A DNA stretch of 10,000 nt, from the NCBI GenBank assembly GCA_009663005.1, contig VIGQ01000384.1, positions 12,501 through 22,500 of the forward strand. The letters run 5' to 3'. Below, one piece after another: positions 1 through 6,616 of the stretch. This stretch comes from Actinidia chinensis. Lineage: Eukaryota; Streptophyta; Magnoliopsida; Ericales; Actinidiaceae. The notes below the pieces were generated by a model. The model worked only from the letters and a program-made list of their open reading frames with translations, had not been told where the DNA came from and did no database searches. The translations under genes and the position numbers were made by a program. Numbering within the stretch: position 1 is the stretch's first letter; every line of letters starts with the position of its first letter.

Positions 1-480
1 CAGTTCAAATTAGAGAGAGAAAGTCAAATTGATCTGTTGAAATTTTTTCAACAGAAGTGTGTCATATTCTGGCATATCAAAATCACTGTCTCCTCTCCTC
101 TATAATAGATCCTGAGACCCATTTTTTTTTTCTTTTCGAATTGAAACCAGTTTTCATAAGCATAAAATCTAAAAGCAGAAAAACATTTTTTTTTCTCTTA
201 ACAATCTGAAATATGTGCAAAAAATTGAATTTGAAAATAGTTATCAACTGAAACAGAACAATTTTCTAAATCCAGAACATAATTATTTCTTGGAATTCAA
301 TTGTCGTTAATGAGAAAATTCTTTCTCAAGTTTGTTTGAAAAATATTTGGCAAATACAGAATTTCAAAGAATAATTTCCATTGATCTCAACAATATTCAG
401 TAAATTGAATTTACATAAACTAAATTGAATTTATAGAAAATAAATAGAATGACATACTAACAACTTTTATGCCGAGTACT
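1..480. other. AT-rich intergenic stretch, no gene seen
   Basis: This stretch is very AT-rich, with several poly-T runs (for example around 122-132 and 187-196). No reading frame of useful length, RNA gene or convincing terminal repeat is visible. The word AATTGAATTT and close variants recur (about 224, 403 and 424), which fits simple AT-rich drift rather than a defined repeat. Confidence 0.6.
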
Positions 481-511
481 GCAATCGCAGTCTCCTTAAA
501 AAAGATTCGCC

Positions 512-656
512 GCCTACCGAGGATGTTGTAGGGTTTTGTCGACGTCTTCCTTACAGAATAAAATGGCTAAACCCCGTACATCGGAACACCTCCGAAGCCT
601 ATCGAGGATGTTGTAGAGTTTTGTCGACGTCTTCCTTACAGAATAAAACGGCTAAA
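512..656. repeat. 60-bp sequence present twice, period 85 bp
   Basis: A block beginning GCCTAYCGAGGATGTTGTAG and ending in GGCTAAA occurs at 512-571 and again at 597-656. The two copies differ at only a few positions, mainly C/T and G/A changes. Both carry the palindrome GTCGAC (538-543 and 623-628). The 25 bp between them is unrelated to the repeat. The block is more GC-rich than its surroundings and ends near the AT-rich context at about 715. It could be a fragment of an LTR or transcript leader with a local duplication. I do not recognise the family. Confidence 0.85.
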
Positions 657-719
657 TCACCTCCCAAGCAGCCTTAGCGAACCAAATCTACGACTGTCTT
701 TCTCTCTTTCAAGAATAAT

Positions 720-960
720 GACTCAGAATGTTTTGATATATTTCTTGTTATTGTCTTCTAACATATGAACATCAACATGTAAATAAAAAAGACTTATAAA
801 ATTCTAAAATAAATCAGCCATTAAACTCCACTTATGGAGGTTGATTATTAGAAGAAAAAAACAGTTGCCTTTATAGCGCTAATGAGTGTGATTTAAGGCA
901 TATAACAGCTGCCCTTTTAATTTCCATTCACCCATTAAATTTCTAATATCAAGTATTATT
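720..960. other. AT-rich spacer, nothing identified
   Basis: No coding signal is visible. A short inverted repeat, CTCCACTTATGGAG, lies at 826-839 (arms CTCCA and TGGAG, 4-nt loop). It is too small to define an element by itself. Confidence 0.5.
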
Positions 961-1010
961 TTTAGGAGCTCTGACAGTTTGGTGAGCTTCGTTCATCAAT
1001 TGCGTTAGAT

Positions 1011-1157
1011 ATGGTTGAAGAAGTTGTTCCTTTAATAATGCGGTGGTATTTTTCAGATTTGACGTTAGTTTGTGGATGTTTTGTTGATGTGTTTGTTGTT
1101 TGTTTTTCAATTTTGAGCGAGATTGATTTTAAATTGATTGCTTCGTTATCTCTGTAA
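1011..1157 (+). other. Short open frame of 48 codons, doubtful
   Basis: An ATG at 1011 opens a 48-codon frame ending at TAA 1155-1157. The frame is also open upstream to a stop at 972. The predicted start, MVEEVVPLIMRWYFSDLT, looks more protein-like than the low-complexity, valine- and phenylalanine-rich remainder. It could be the remnant of an exon, but I recognise no family, and no matching continuation is visible downstream, where the DNA becomes a T/G-rich repeat field. It is listed only because its amino-terminal half is less biased than chance frames nearby. Confidence 0.15.
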
Positions 1158-1171
1158 CGTATTCTATTTCA

Positions 1172-1470
1172 TTGATTCATTTTTTGATTGAAGAATGTAG
1201 TTGATATGTTGTTTTTTGTTTTTTGTTTTTTGTATGAGAGTGAATATTTACGGTTTTGTGGATTTCGAAGTTGATTTTGAATGGACCAGTTGATATTCAC
1301 TGTAGTTTGTGTTTGTGAAATCTAATCAATATCTAATCTAATTGATTCGATTTTGATTTAATAATGTAGATGAATTTATAAGTTGATGTTCTTGTTGTTT
1401 GTTTTCTATTTTTGGTTATGTATCAGAGTGAATATATACTGTTTTTGGATTTTTGAACTTTGTTTTGAAA
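1172..1470. repeat. Imperfect direct duplication, period about 170-189 bp
   Basis: Two degenerate copies start with TTGATTC at 1172 and 1342. Both then run through ATGTAG, a T/G-rich tract, AGAGTGAATAT, GTTTT-GGATTT and TTTTGAA (ending near 1280 and 1469). The offset grows from 170 to 189 bp because the second copy carries an insertion of about 19 bp before the T/G tract. The first copy contains three tandem GTTTTTT units (1211-1232). The conserved marker in both is the GTGAATAT motif described separately. Confidence 0.65.
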
Positions 1471-2071
1471 CAATGAATTAGTGACTATTAACTGTTATAC
1501 AATTTTAATGTGATTTTTATGAAGTAGTGAATATTCACTCTGGTTGATGGAACAAAGAACATTTACTATAGTTGTATTTTATTTAGATATAGAGAATGTT
1601 CATGTTTGTGATGTTTTTGTTGAAAAAGTGAATATCAACTCTGGTTTGTTAGTGATGTTTATTTTTTCGTTTTTTGTTGATACAGGTGAATTTTTTACTG
1701 TTGTTAGGACACTAATGGTGGATCCTACTATGTTGTTATGTGAATATAAGTTGTATACTCTGGTTGTGAAGGTGAACTTTGTTTTAGGTATGATGATCTT
1801 GTTAATTTGATTGTTAAAAGAGAAGAATTTGAGTATCAGTATGTTCTTGCTTCATATGGATTTTCTGGACATCCTAATTGTGTTCTCAGGATGATCGTAT
1901 TGAAATAATCCCTGAAGTGTTTTGAAGGTGAGTGTGATGAGAGTAGTAAACAAATTTTTAGATTTTTTGTAGCCTTTGATACTTGTATTAAAGGATCAAT
2001 TTATAACCCATCTCTTTTTTTTTACTTGACGGTACGTTTTGAAAGGAAGATATAAAAGTGTCTTCTTGCAG

Positions 2072-2089
2072 CCCCAGGAAAGGCTGGGG
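2072..2089. other. Short GC-rich hairpin
   Basis: CCCCAG at 2072-2077 pairs perfectly with CTGGGG at 2084-2089 across a 6-nt loop. It stands out in AT-rich DNA. No function can be assigned. TTCTTGCAG just before it resembles a splice acceptor and GGTAATG just after it resembles a donor, so a tiny relic exon is conceivable but unsupported. Confidence 0.4.
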
Positions 2090-2111
2090 ATCAAGGTAAT
2101 GACAATTTAGA

Positions 2112-2196
2112 TATAGTGAATTTTAACTGCTAACTGTTTATATAGTGAATTTTATCTGTTAAGTGTTTTATAGTGAATTTATCAATTAAGTCTTTC
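2112..2196. repeat. Three tandem units of about 28-29 bp
   Basis: Units starting TATAGTGAATTT lie at 2112, 2141 and 2169. The first two continue TTAACTGCTAACTGTTTA and TATCTGTTAAGTGTTTTA, and the third is more degenerate. The unit contains the GTGAAT half of the motif found throughout 1239-2250, so it looks like a local tandem amplification of that same motif. Confidence 0.75.
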
Positions 2197-2259
2197 ATTT
2201 CATTTGTCTTTAAGTGTTATTGAATAACAATGAATATTCACTCTGTTTTAGTAACGCAA

Positions 2260-2610
2260 ACGGAATGTCACAAGGACAGAATACGTCTATCTCAAAAATT
2301 TAAACCTATAATCCACACAAAATAGGAGAAAAATCTCTTATATTTTTTATCAAAACCTGCTTGCCTCTAAGGCTACAAGATGGTTGTAAATACGAAACTA
2401 GAAATCCTAAAAATCGGCATTAGGCACGAACTTAGCAAGAAAATAGAAATTACCAAAAAAAAACAGAAAAATCGAGTTACACTAATCACTCCTACTCTAC
2501 TTAGGAAACATTTTCCACTTTTCCAACAAACGAAATTTAATTTGGACTTTTAAATTAAAGTTATAACTAAAACCATAATTTACTAAAACGCAAAATTGCC
2601 TTTTTGGGAG
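2260..2610. other. A-rich spacer, nothing identified
   Basis: An A-rich stretch with poly-A runs (2454-2463) and no sustained reading frame. No terminal repeat or RNA gene is visible. Confidence 0.5.
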
Positions 2611-2659
2611 GGCAAATGATGGATTTTGTTGAAACCGGTTGGCTTCATGGCCAAAGGCG

Positions 2660-3185
2660 ATGAGTCTTGATCCTCTCGACGATTTTCATCAGATCACCAA
2701 GTTTCTCATCCCTACTATTACTTTTCCTTACTTTTCATAGTTTTTCCTTGCGCAGCGGATTTATTACGATCTCGCTGGTCAGAAGGCTGAGCTAATCCGT
2801 TCTACACTCATAGATTTATTTCATTTGTCTTTTGGCTGTTGCTGATGCTGAGATGAAGAGAACCGACTGTGGTTCTTGAGGCAGTGAATAGAAAATTTTG
2901 TCTCCTCTGCCGAATTACATTTATAGCGATGGTAATCCCGGCCTTTTAAAGCATGGTTCTAGAGATGTTTGGAAACTGTTATCATGCATATTGTTTTCAC
3001 CATTTGAAGATAATTTGACGGATGCGTCTCAAACAAATTGGATACGGTTTTTACGTAAAAAGTAAATGGAATAAGTTTTTATGAGAGATTTTGTAAATCT
3101 ATTTTCTGTTGTTCTTTAAGGCCCTATTGATGCGTCATTTAATCAGCATTTTGGGGCAAAAGCTATTTGTTTTTGGTACATATAA
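2660..3185 (+). pseudogene. Decayed protein-coding relic, family not recognised
   Basis: From ATG 2660 one frame reads MSLDPLDDFHQITKFLIP, meets TAG at 2738-2740, and continues in the same frame through QRIYYDLAGQKAELIRSTLI to about 2835. Near 2836 the protein-like reading moves to another frame (VADAEMKRTDCGS). That frame has TGA at 2877 and TAG at 2889, then reads PNYIYSDGNPGLL, SRDVWKLLSCILFSPFEDN and TNWIRFL, ending at TAA 3063. The composition is balanced, unlike chance frames in AT-rich DNA. A GT at 3055 and an AG at 3119-3120, preceded by a pyrimidine-rich tract, would excise 66 bp and continue PIDASFNQHFGAKAICFWYI to TAA 3183. What is seen is at least three premature stops and one frameshift. 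That it was once an exon-bearing gene or captured gene fragment is inference. No domain family is identified. Confidence 0.5.
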
Positions 3186-3560
3186 AGTAAAAGAATTTGT
3201 TTCAAAAGCGTCATTTGAAAATGGAGAAATGCTTATTTTAGAGGCAAGCGATACGGTGAGATGTGTTCCGAATCGCTGCGGAAATCGTTTCAATAGTTGC
3301 ATGGGATTCGAGATACTCAGAAGTTGCCTGTTTCTAATATGGTTTACAACTGAGGATGAAGATAATAATCAAATGCCGAGAGGAGAGAAGCAACGACGAA
3401 AGGGAATTTTGTTCTTTGTCCTTTACTATGAAATTAACTATGTTTGCTGTTTGATCAATTAGAATTATTTTTTTTTAATTTATTTTTTATGGTTTTTCAC
3501 CACCACAGTGCCATAGCCACACCATCGACCGTCACCGCAACTACGGTTACGTCACCACAT
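3186..3560. other. Stretch downstream of the coding relic, no clear gene
   Basis: A TTG-initiated frame stays open from 3109 to 3462, partly over the coding relic but in a different frame. Its stretch VKEFVSKASFENGEMLILEA looks somewhat protein-like, so this DNA may be more of the same relic after a further frame change. The rest gives no recognisable motif. From about 3465 the DNA turns to poly-T and then a CAC/ACC-rich segment (3498-3560) without evident structure. Confidence 0.35.
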
Positions 3561-3714
3561 CAGTAAAATGTAACTGTTTGCTTTTTTGAGAGTAAAATTA
3601 TTTTCAAATAAAAGTTTCTCTTTTCAATCACTAAACCACCGACTAAAAAAATAGTAAAATCTATTATTCGTTATTTTAATATTGGTCAATATTCGAAATA
3701 GTAACATTTTACTG
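3561..3714. mobile_element. MITE-like element, 154 bp, with ~20-bp terminal inverted repeats
   Basis: CAGTAAAATGTAACTGTTTG at 3561-3580 is matched on the opposite strand by CAGTAAAATGTTACTATTTC (3695-3714). The first eleven bases are identical and 17 of 20 match overall. The interior is AT-rich and has no coding capacity. It holds a smaller inverted repeat, AATATTGGTCAATATT, at 3678-3693. The flanks GTCACCACAT and GTTCCCCTGG do not give an obvious target-site duplication, so the superfamily is uncertain. A terminus beginning CAG is compatible with hAT-like elements, but the missing 8-bp duplication weakens that. Short non-autonomous DNA transposons of this build are common in plants. Confidence 0.6.
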
Positions 3715-4350
3715 TTCCCCTGGTGCTGAACTGAAAAGGTCGTCGACCCTCCGGAATTGATGTCTAGCGACAATAGTGTAGTTTAGGTGGGGTATAAGGT
3801 ATAAAAAAATTGTGACAGTGATGTACGAAGAAACATGTGTTGTAAGGAAATTTTTTTATCTATACAAAAATAATATGGGTATTTTTGTGTTCATTGTAGC
3901 TAAATGATAGTTTTGACTTGAATTTTTTTTTAATGACAATTAAGCTAAAACATGCTTTTATGAAACTAAGCCAAAAGTCCCTTATTTTTTTTTGCGTATC
4001 TGTGTGTCCTACACCTTATCTGCAAATAAAATTCATACTTCTAACTCTCAGGTTCCATTCAATTGTTATTTCTAAAAAAATATTACATAAGTTAGTGCTG
4101 TTTTAGGGCTACACTTTTGTGCAAGGAGACTTTTTAAATTTATTCACGTAAGATCTAAAAGATTCACGTTTACTAGCCTCCTAAAGCCCCTTATAAATAG
4201 CACTGCTTTACAGGGGAAGGTACCATCCCCCCTAACTTAAACGTAATGTCCACATCAAATTTTTTTTAAAAAACTCATTAAATTCCCAAAAATAAGAACA
4301 TAATATTTAATGAGCAGGTAAGAGAAAAAATAAGGACCACTGTTCAAGAA
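3715..4350. other. Noncoding spacer with a few small structures
   Basis: No gene is visible. A palindrome GGTCGTCGACC lies at 3738-3748. CTCATTAAAT at 4274-4283 is repeated in inverted form as ATTTAATGAG at 4305-4314 across a 21-bp spacer. The open frame at 3918-4106 is phenylalanine- and leucine-rich, as expected from poly-T DNA, and is not called. Confidence 0.5.
4192..4199 (+). promoter_or_regulatory. TATA-box-like sequence without a gene
   Basis: TATAAATA follows a short C-rich stretch and is followed by GCACTGCTTTACAGGGG. It matches the plant TATA consensus, but no coding region starts downstream within reach. It may be a relic promoter or chance in AT-rich DNA. Confidence 0.2.
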
Positions 4351-4829
4351 TTGTCGACACCTAATATATATGTGTTGACACTTGAATACGTATCCAAAGA
4401 AGTATTTCAAGGAGAAATTGCGTGTCAATACCTAAGGAGAATGAGTCAACACCAGATGTCCGTAGTCCAAAGACTGAAATTTGGAAAATAGAAGTATCGA
4501 CACTTGAAGAACAAAGTTGTCCGACGAACACCCAATATCAGTGGTCAAATCCTTCATAAGATCAGACTTGAAGTGTTGACAAACCGTCAAAAAGAAGTGT
4601 CGACATCTGCGGATAGTTAACCAATTTGCACAAAGACAGACCTTAGTGTCAATACCTGAAAATAGAAGTGTCACGCCTGCGGAACAGTAGCCAAACTTCA
4701 TGAATACAGTACTTGAAGTATCAACACCTGGAAATAGAAGTGTCGACACCTATAGATTAGTAGCTAAACTCCTTGCAAACGGATGATCACGTGTCGACCC
4801 CCGGGTATGTGAAGTGTCGACACTTGGAG
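4351..4829. repeat. GTGTCGACAC motif field with ~72-bp tandem units
   Basis: More than ten copies of GAAGTGTCGACACCTG or a mutated form occur here. Examples lie near 4351, 4372, 4421, 4443, 4491, 4571, 4594, 4645, 4665, 4716, 4737, 4794 and 4811. From about 4566 to 4780 they form three units of about 72 bp: the GAAGTGTC marker falls at 4594, 4665 and 4737, each followed by a GCGGATAGTTARCCAA-like tail. Many differences are C/T or G/A, as expected for methylated repeats. The opposite strand translates to GVDT-type repeats (4432-4749), which explains an open frame there without a real gene. The field ends exactly where the candidate LTR begins. Tat-lineage retrotransposons are known to carry variable tandem repeats in their 3' untranslated region, so this could be such a region of a neighbouring element. 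Confidence 0.8.
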
Positions 4830-4987
4830 TGATTTGGATTGCATAATTGTAGTCCAACGCCGTTTAGCGACCTAAGTTGGCCTAATTTTAGTTTAGTTAT
4901 ATCTTTTTATCGTATTTCGTACTTAGAAAATCGTGTCTGAGGTCATGTAGTAATATTGAGAAAAAGTCAAAATTGAAAAAAAACTGA

Positions 4988-5306
4988 GCGCTCGAACGCT
5001 CTAGTACAAGAAAGAAGATATTGTTCTAACGCTAGGAAGAAAGATCCCAAAAAATATACTAAGTGTGTCGATCGCTGGAAATCAAAGGGATGGGAGTTCG
5101 AACACAAGAGGAAAAAGAGACAGTCAGAGTTCGAACCCTCTGCCTACAGTTCAAACAATGCAGGGCTGAGAATTGGTGATTTTGGTTCTTGACTCAACGC
5201 CAAGTCAAGAAAAATAGGAGTTCGAAGCCAGTAAAAAAATTAAAAAATGTAGCTGAGTGCGTTCGCACGCTGGTCCCAAAGGCAAATTGGGCGGCGTTCG
5301 AACGCC
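4988..5306. repeat. TCGAACGC-type palindrome cluster in LTR U3
   Basis: Related self-complementary words recur: GCGCTCGAACGCTC (4988), GAGTTCGAACAC (5094), GAGTTCGAACCC (5127), GAGTTCGAAGCC (5218), GTGCGTTCGCAC (5257), and the perfect 14-bp palindrome GGCGTTCGAACGCC (5293-5306). Spacing is 30-100 bp and irregular. They sit upstream of the LTR TATA box, where enhancer or silencing-related repeats of retrotransposons often lie. An opposite-strand open frame (5205-5438) crosses them and is not called. Confidence 0.7.
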
Positions 5307-5534
5307 AAGATTAAAACTGGCAAGAATCCTAATCAATTGGGACTTACTCGGTATGTTGCCATAACGTTTACCTCTTAGATGTCCGATTGAGCTGATTTTG
5401 ACGGGCAAGCGTTGGAAAGAATATTTAAAAGGGCACAATCTTGTTTTTCTAATTGGTAATTGCTAATTTCGATCTTAAAAGTAGGTAAAATAGATATATA
5501 ACGTACGACAAAAAAGCAATTGTGCAGAAATCCT

Positions 5535-5549
5535 AATCCTACTAGGATT
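5535..5549. other. Short hairpin just upstream of the LTR TATA box
   Basis: AATCCTACTAGGATT has seven-base perfect arms around one base. It ends 15 bp before the TATA box and might be part of the LTR core promoter region or chance. Confidence 0.4.
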
Positions 5550-5564
5550 CTAATTTGTAAAGTC

Positions 5565-5572
5565 TATAAATA
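5565..5572 (+). promoter_or_regulatory. LTR TATA box (U3 promoter)
   Basis: TATAAATA lies in AGTCTATAAATACTTCC, about 1.03 kb before the primer-binding site. It matches the plant consensus and is correctly placed to start a plus-strand genomic RNA through R-U5 and the primer site. Transcription would be expected to begin roughly 25-35 bp downstream, near 5595-5605. No functional evidence can be had from sequence alone. Confidence 0.55.
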
Positions 5573-5860
5573 CTTCCTATGTCTTATGAAAACGAATTAC
5601 TTTAGTTTAGGATTTCTTTCACCTTTTAATTTAGGTTTAATGTTATTGTTAGATTGTATTTATTTTTTGTAAAAATCTTTAGGTTATTTTCATTCAATTC
5701 ATTTTTTCATACGTATGTCTTCGATTTTTTATTTACATGCTTTTTTAATTATTAATCCATACTTGGCTAGTTTTTCTAATTGGATGATTGAAGGGTTGAT
5801 TTGGGGGATCAATGAGGAACAATAAGGTATTTTAAATATCACCGATTATTTTTTTGATTT

Positions 5861-5876
5861 CTTCTTCTTCTTCTTC
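5861..5876. repeat. Trinucleotide microsatellite, CTT repeated
   Basis: CTTCTTCTTCTTCTTC forms five uninterrupted repeats inside the LTR, immediately before the internal duplication that starts at 5882. Confidence 0.9.
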
Positions 5877-5881
5877 GTTTT

Positions 5882-6039
5882 AGATACTTTTCGAAAACTG
5901 GGACGTCCTATTTGTTCGCTAACATTCCTTGTGTATTCGGATCGATGATCTCTACAGATAAAACAACCATATTCAAATACTTCGAAAACTTGGGAAGTCT
6001 ATTATGTTCGATAACATCTTTGTGATGCGAATCGATGAT
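5882..6039. repeat. Imperfect tandem duplication inside the LTR, period 90-93 bp
   Basis: The first copy (5882-5949) reads ATACTTTTCGAAAACTGGGA, then GTTCGCTAACATTCCTT, then GGATCGATGAT. The second (5975-6039) reads ATACTTCGAAAACTTGGGA, then GTTCGATAACATCTTT, then GAATCGATGAT. The copies have the same order of words and differ by substitutions and small indels. The duplication is downstream of the TATA box, so it would be transcribed as part of R-U5. Confidence 0.75.
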
Positions 6040-6598
6040 TACACGGCCTTCATTATAACAATCAGATTTATTCTAAGTAACGTTTATATATGAATGGCTG
6101 ACTCGTATATATTCGCTGTCTTAGAACGTTTATGCGTGAGGTTGGTTCATTATATTGTTGCACGAATTGAAAGATGAAAGAACAATTATTTTTAAAAATT
6201 AAATCTTCCGAATCGAGACCCACGATGTGTCGAAGAATTTTGAGTTATAATTAAGCCCTTCTCATTTGGAATTCTGAGAATACCTAATTATTGGATCAAT
6301 TGATTCGAGTCATTTTTAATTAATTTTAAATTAATGGTTCTTGCTTTCTTATTTAGATGAGTTTAAGTCAATCAAATCCACAAAGAAAGAATTGTTATTT
6401 TTTCTTTTCTTTTAGATTTCAATTCACATAATTTCTAATTGATCCGAGTTAGGATAGTGTCAAGTTGAGTGCTACAACGTATTTTTAGCTAGAATCCTTT
6501 TGGAGAGAACAATACCGGATTATCGGTTTTATTTATACTTTGCGATCCCGTACCCTTGTGGTAGAAATTCACTTCCTGGGAGCGAATTAAGTTTTTTT

Positions 6599-6616
6599 TG
6601 ATGCCATTGCCGGGGA
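6599..6616 (+). other. Primer-binding site for tRNA-Asp(GTC)
   Basis: TGATGCCATTGCCGGGGA matches TGGCGCCGTTGCCGGGGA, the complement of the plant tRNA-Asp(GTC) 3' end, at 15 of 18 positions. All three differences are G-to-A or C-to-T, and two fall in CpG contexts, consistent with decay of methylated DNA. It is preceded by AAGTTTTTTTT, as is usual between the LTR end and this site in Athila/Tat-type elements. It marks the start of minus-strand DNA synthesis and fixes the element's orientation as plus. An opposite-strand open frame over 6489-6692 is a shadow of this region. Confidence 0.85.

Larger units (their letters stand above)
1239..2250. repeat. Dispersed field of AGTGAATATTCACT-like motifs
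   Basis: A motif close to AGTGAATATTCACTCTGGTT recurs in one orientation about every 50-200 bp. Examples are near 1239, 1288 (TTGATATTCACTGTAG), 1425, 1480, 1526-1545, 1627-1647, 1684 and 2228-2250. The copy at 1526-1539 is a perfect 14-bp palindrome. Spacing is irregular, so this is not a simple satellite. The intervening DNA is T/G-rich and noncoding on inspection. The 88-codon open frame across 1544-1810 begins with TTG and is largely a by-product of this base bias. Confidence 0.6.
4830..6589 (+). repeat. Candidate 5' LTR, about 1.76 kb
   Basis: The left edge is set by TGATTTGG at 4830, where similarity to the right-hand copy (TGAATTGG at 9946) begins. The right edge is set by the primer-binding site a few bases downstream. 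The shared word GCATAATTGTAGTCCAA is at 4841-4857. Inside are a palindrome-rich U3 (4988-5306), a TATA box (5565-5572), a duplicated segment (5882-6039), a (TTC)5 microsatellite (5861-5876), and a conserved-looking stretch GCGATCCCGTACCCTTGTGG at 6542-6561 close to the primer site. The ends lack clean TG...CA termini, which fits an old copy. The true left edge could lie further upstream if the GTCGACAC field belongs to the LTR. Confidence 0.6.

Noticed and set aside
1544..1810. 88-codon open frame on the plus strand
   Set aside because: It opens at a TTG; its first ATG is the next codon. Composition is driven by T/G-rich DNA and it overlaps several copies of the GTGAATAT motif. No domain is visible.
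2036..2100. Mini-exon bounded by TTCTTGCAG and GGTAATG
   Set aside because: Splice-like words are common by chance, the enclosed segment is only about 25 bp, and no partner exon was found.
4432..4749. 105-codon open frame on the minus strand
   Set aside because: It is the translation of the GTCGACAC repeat field, giving recurring GVDT-like words. This is a repeat artefact, not a gene.
4491..4829. Regularly spaced repeats as a CRISPR array
   Set aside because: Repeats are mutated and palindromic, spacers are themselves repeated, and the context is a plant LTR retrotransposon.
5205..5438. 77-codon open frame on the minus strand
   Set aside because: It lies in the U3 of the candidate LTR, antisense to it, over the palindrome cluster. 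It has no recognisable motif.
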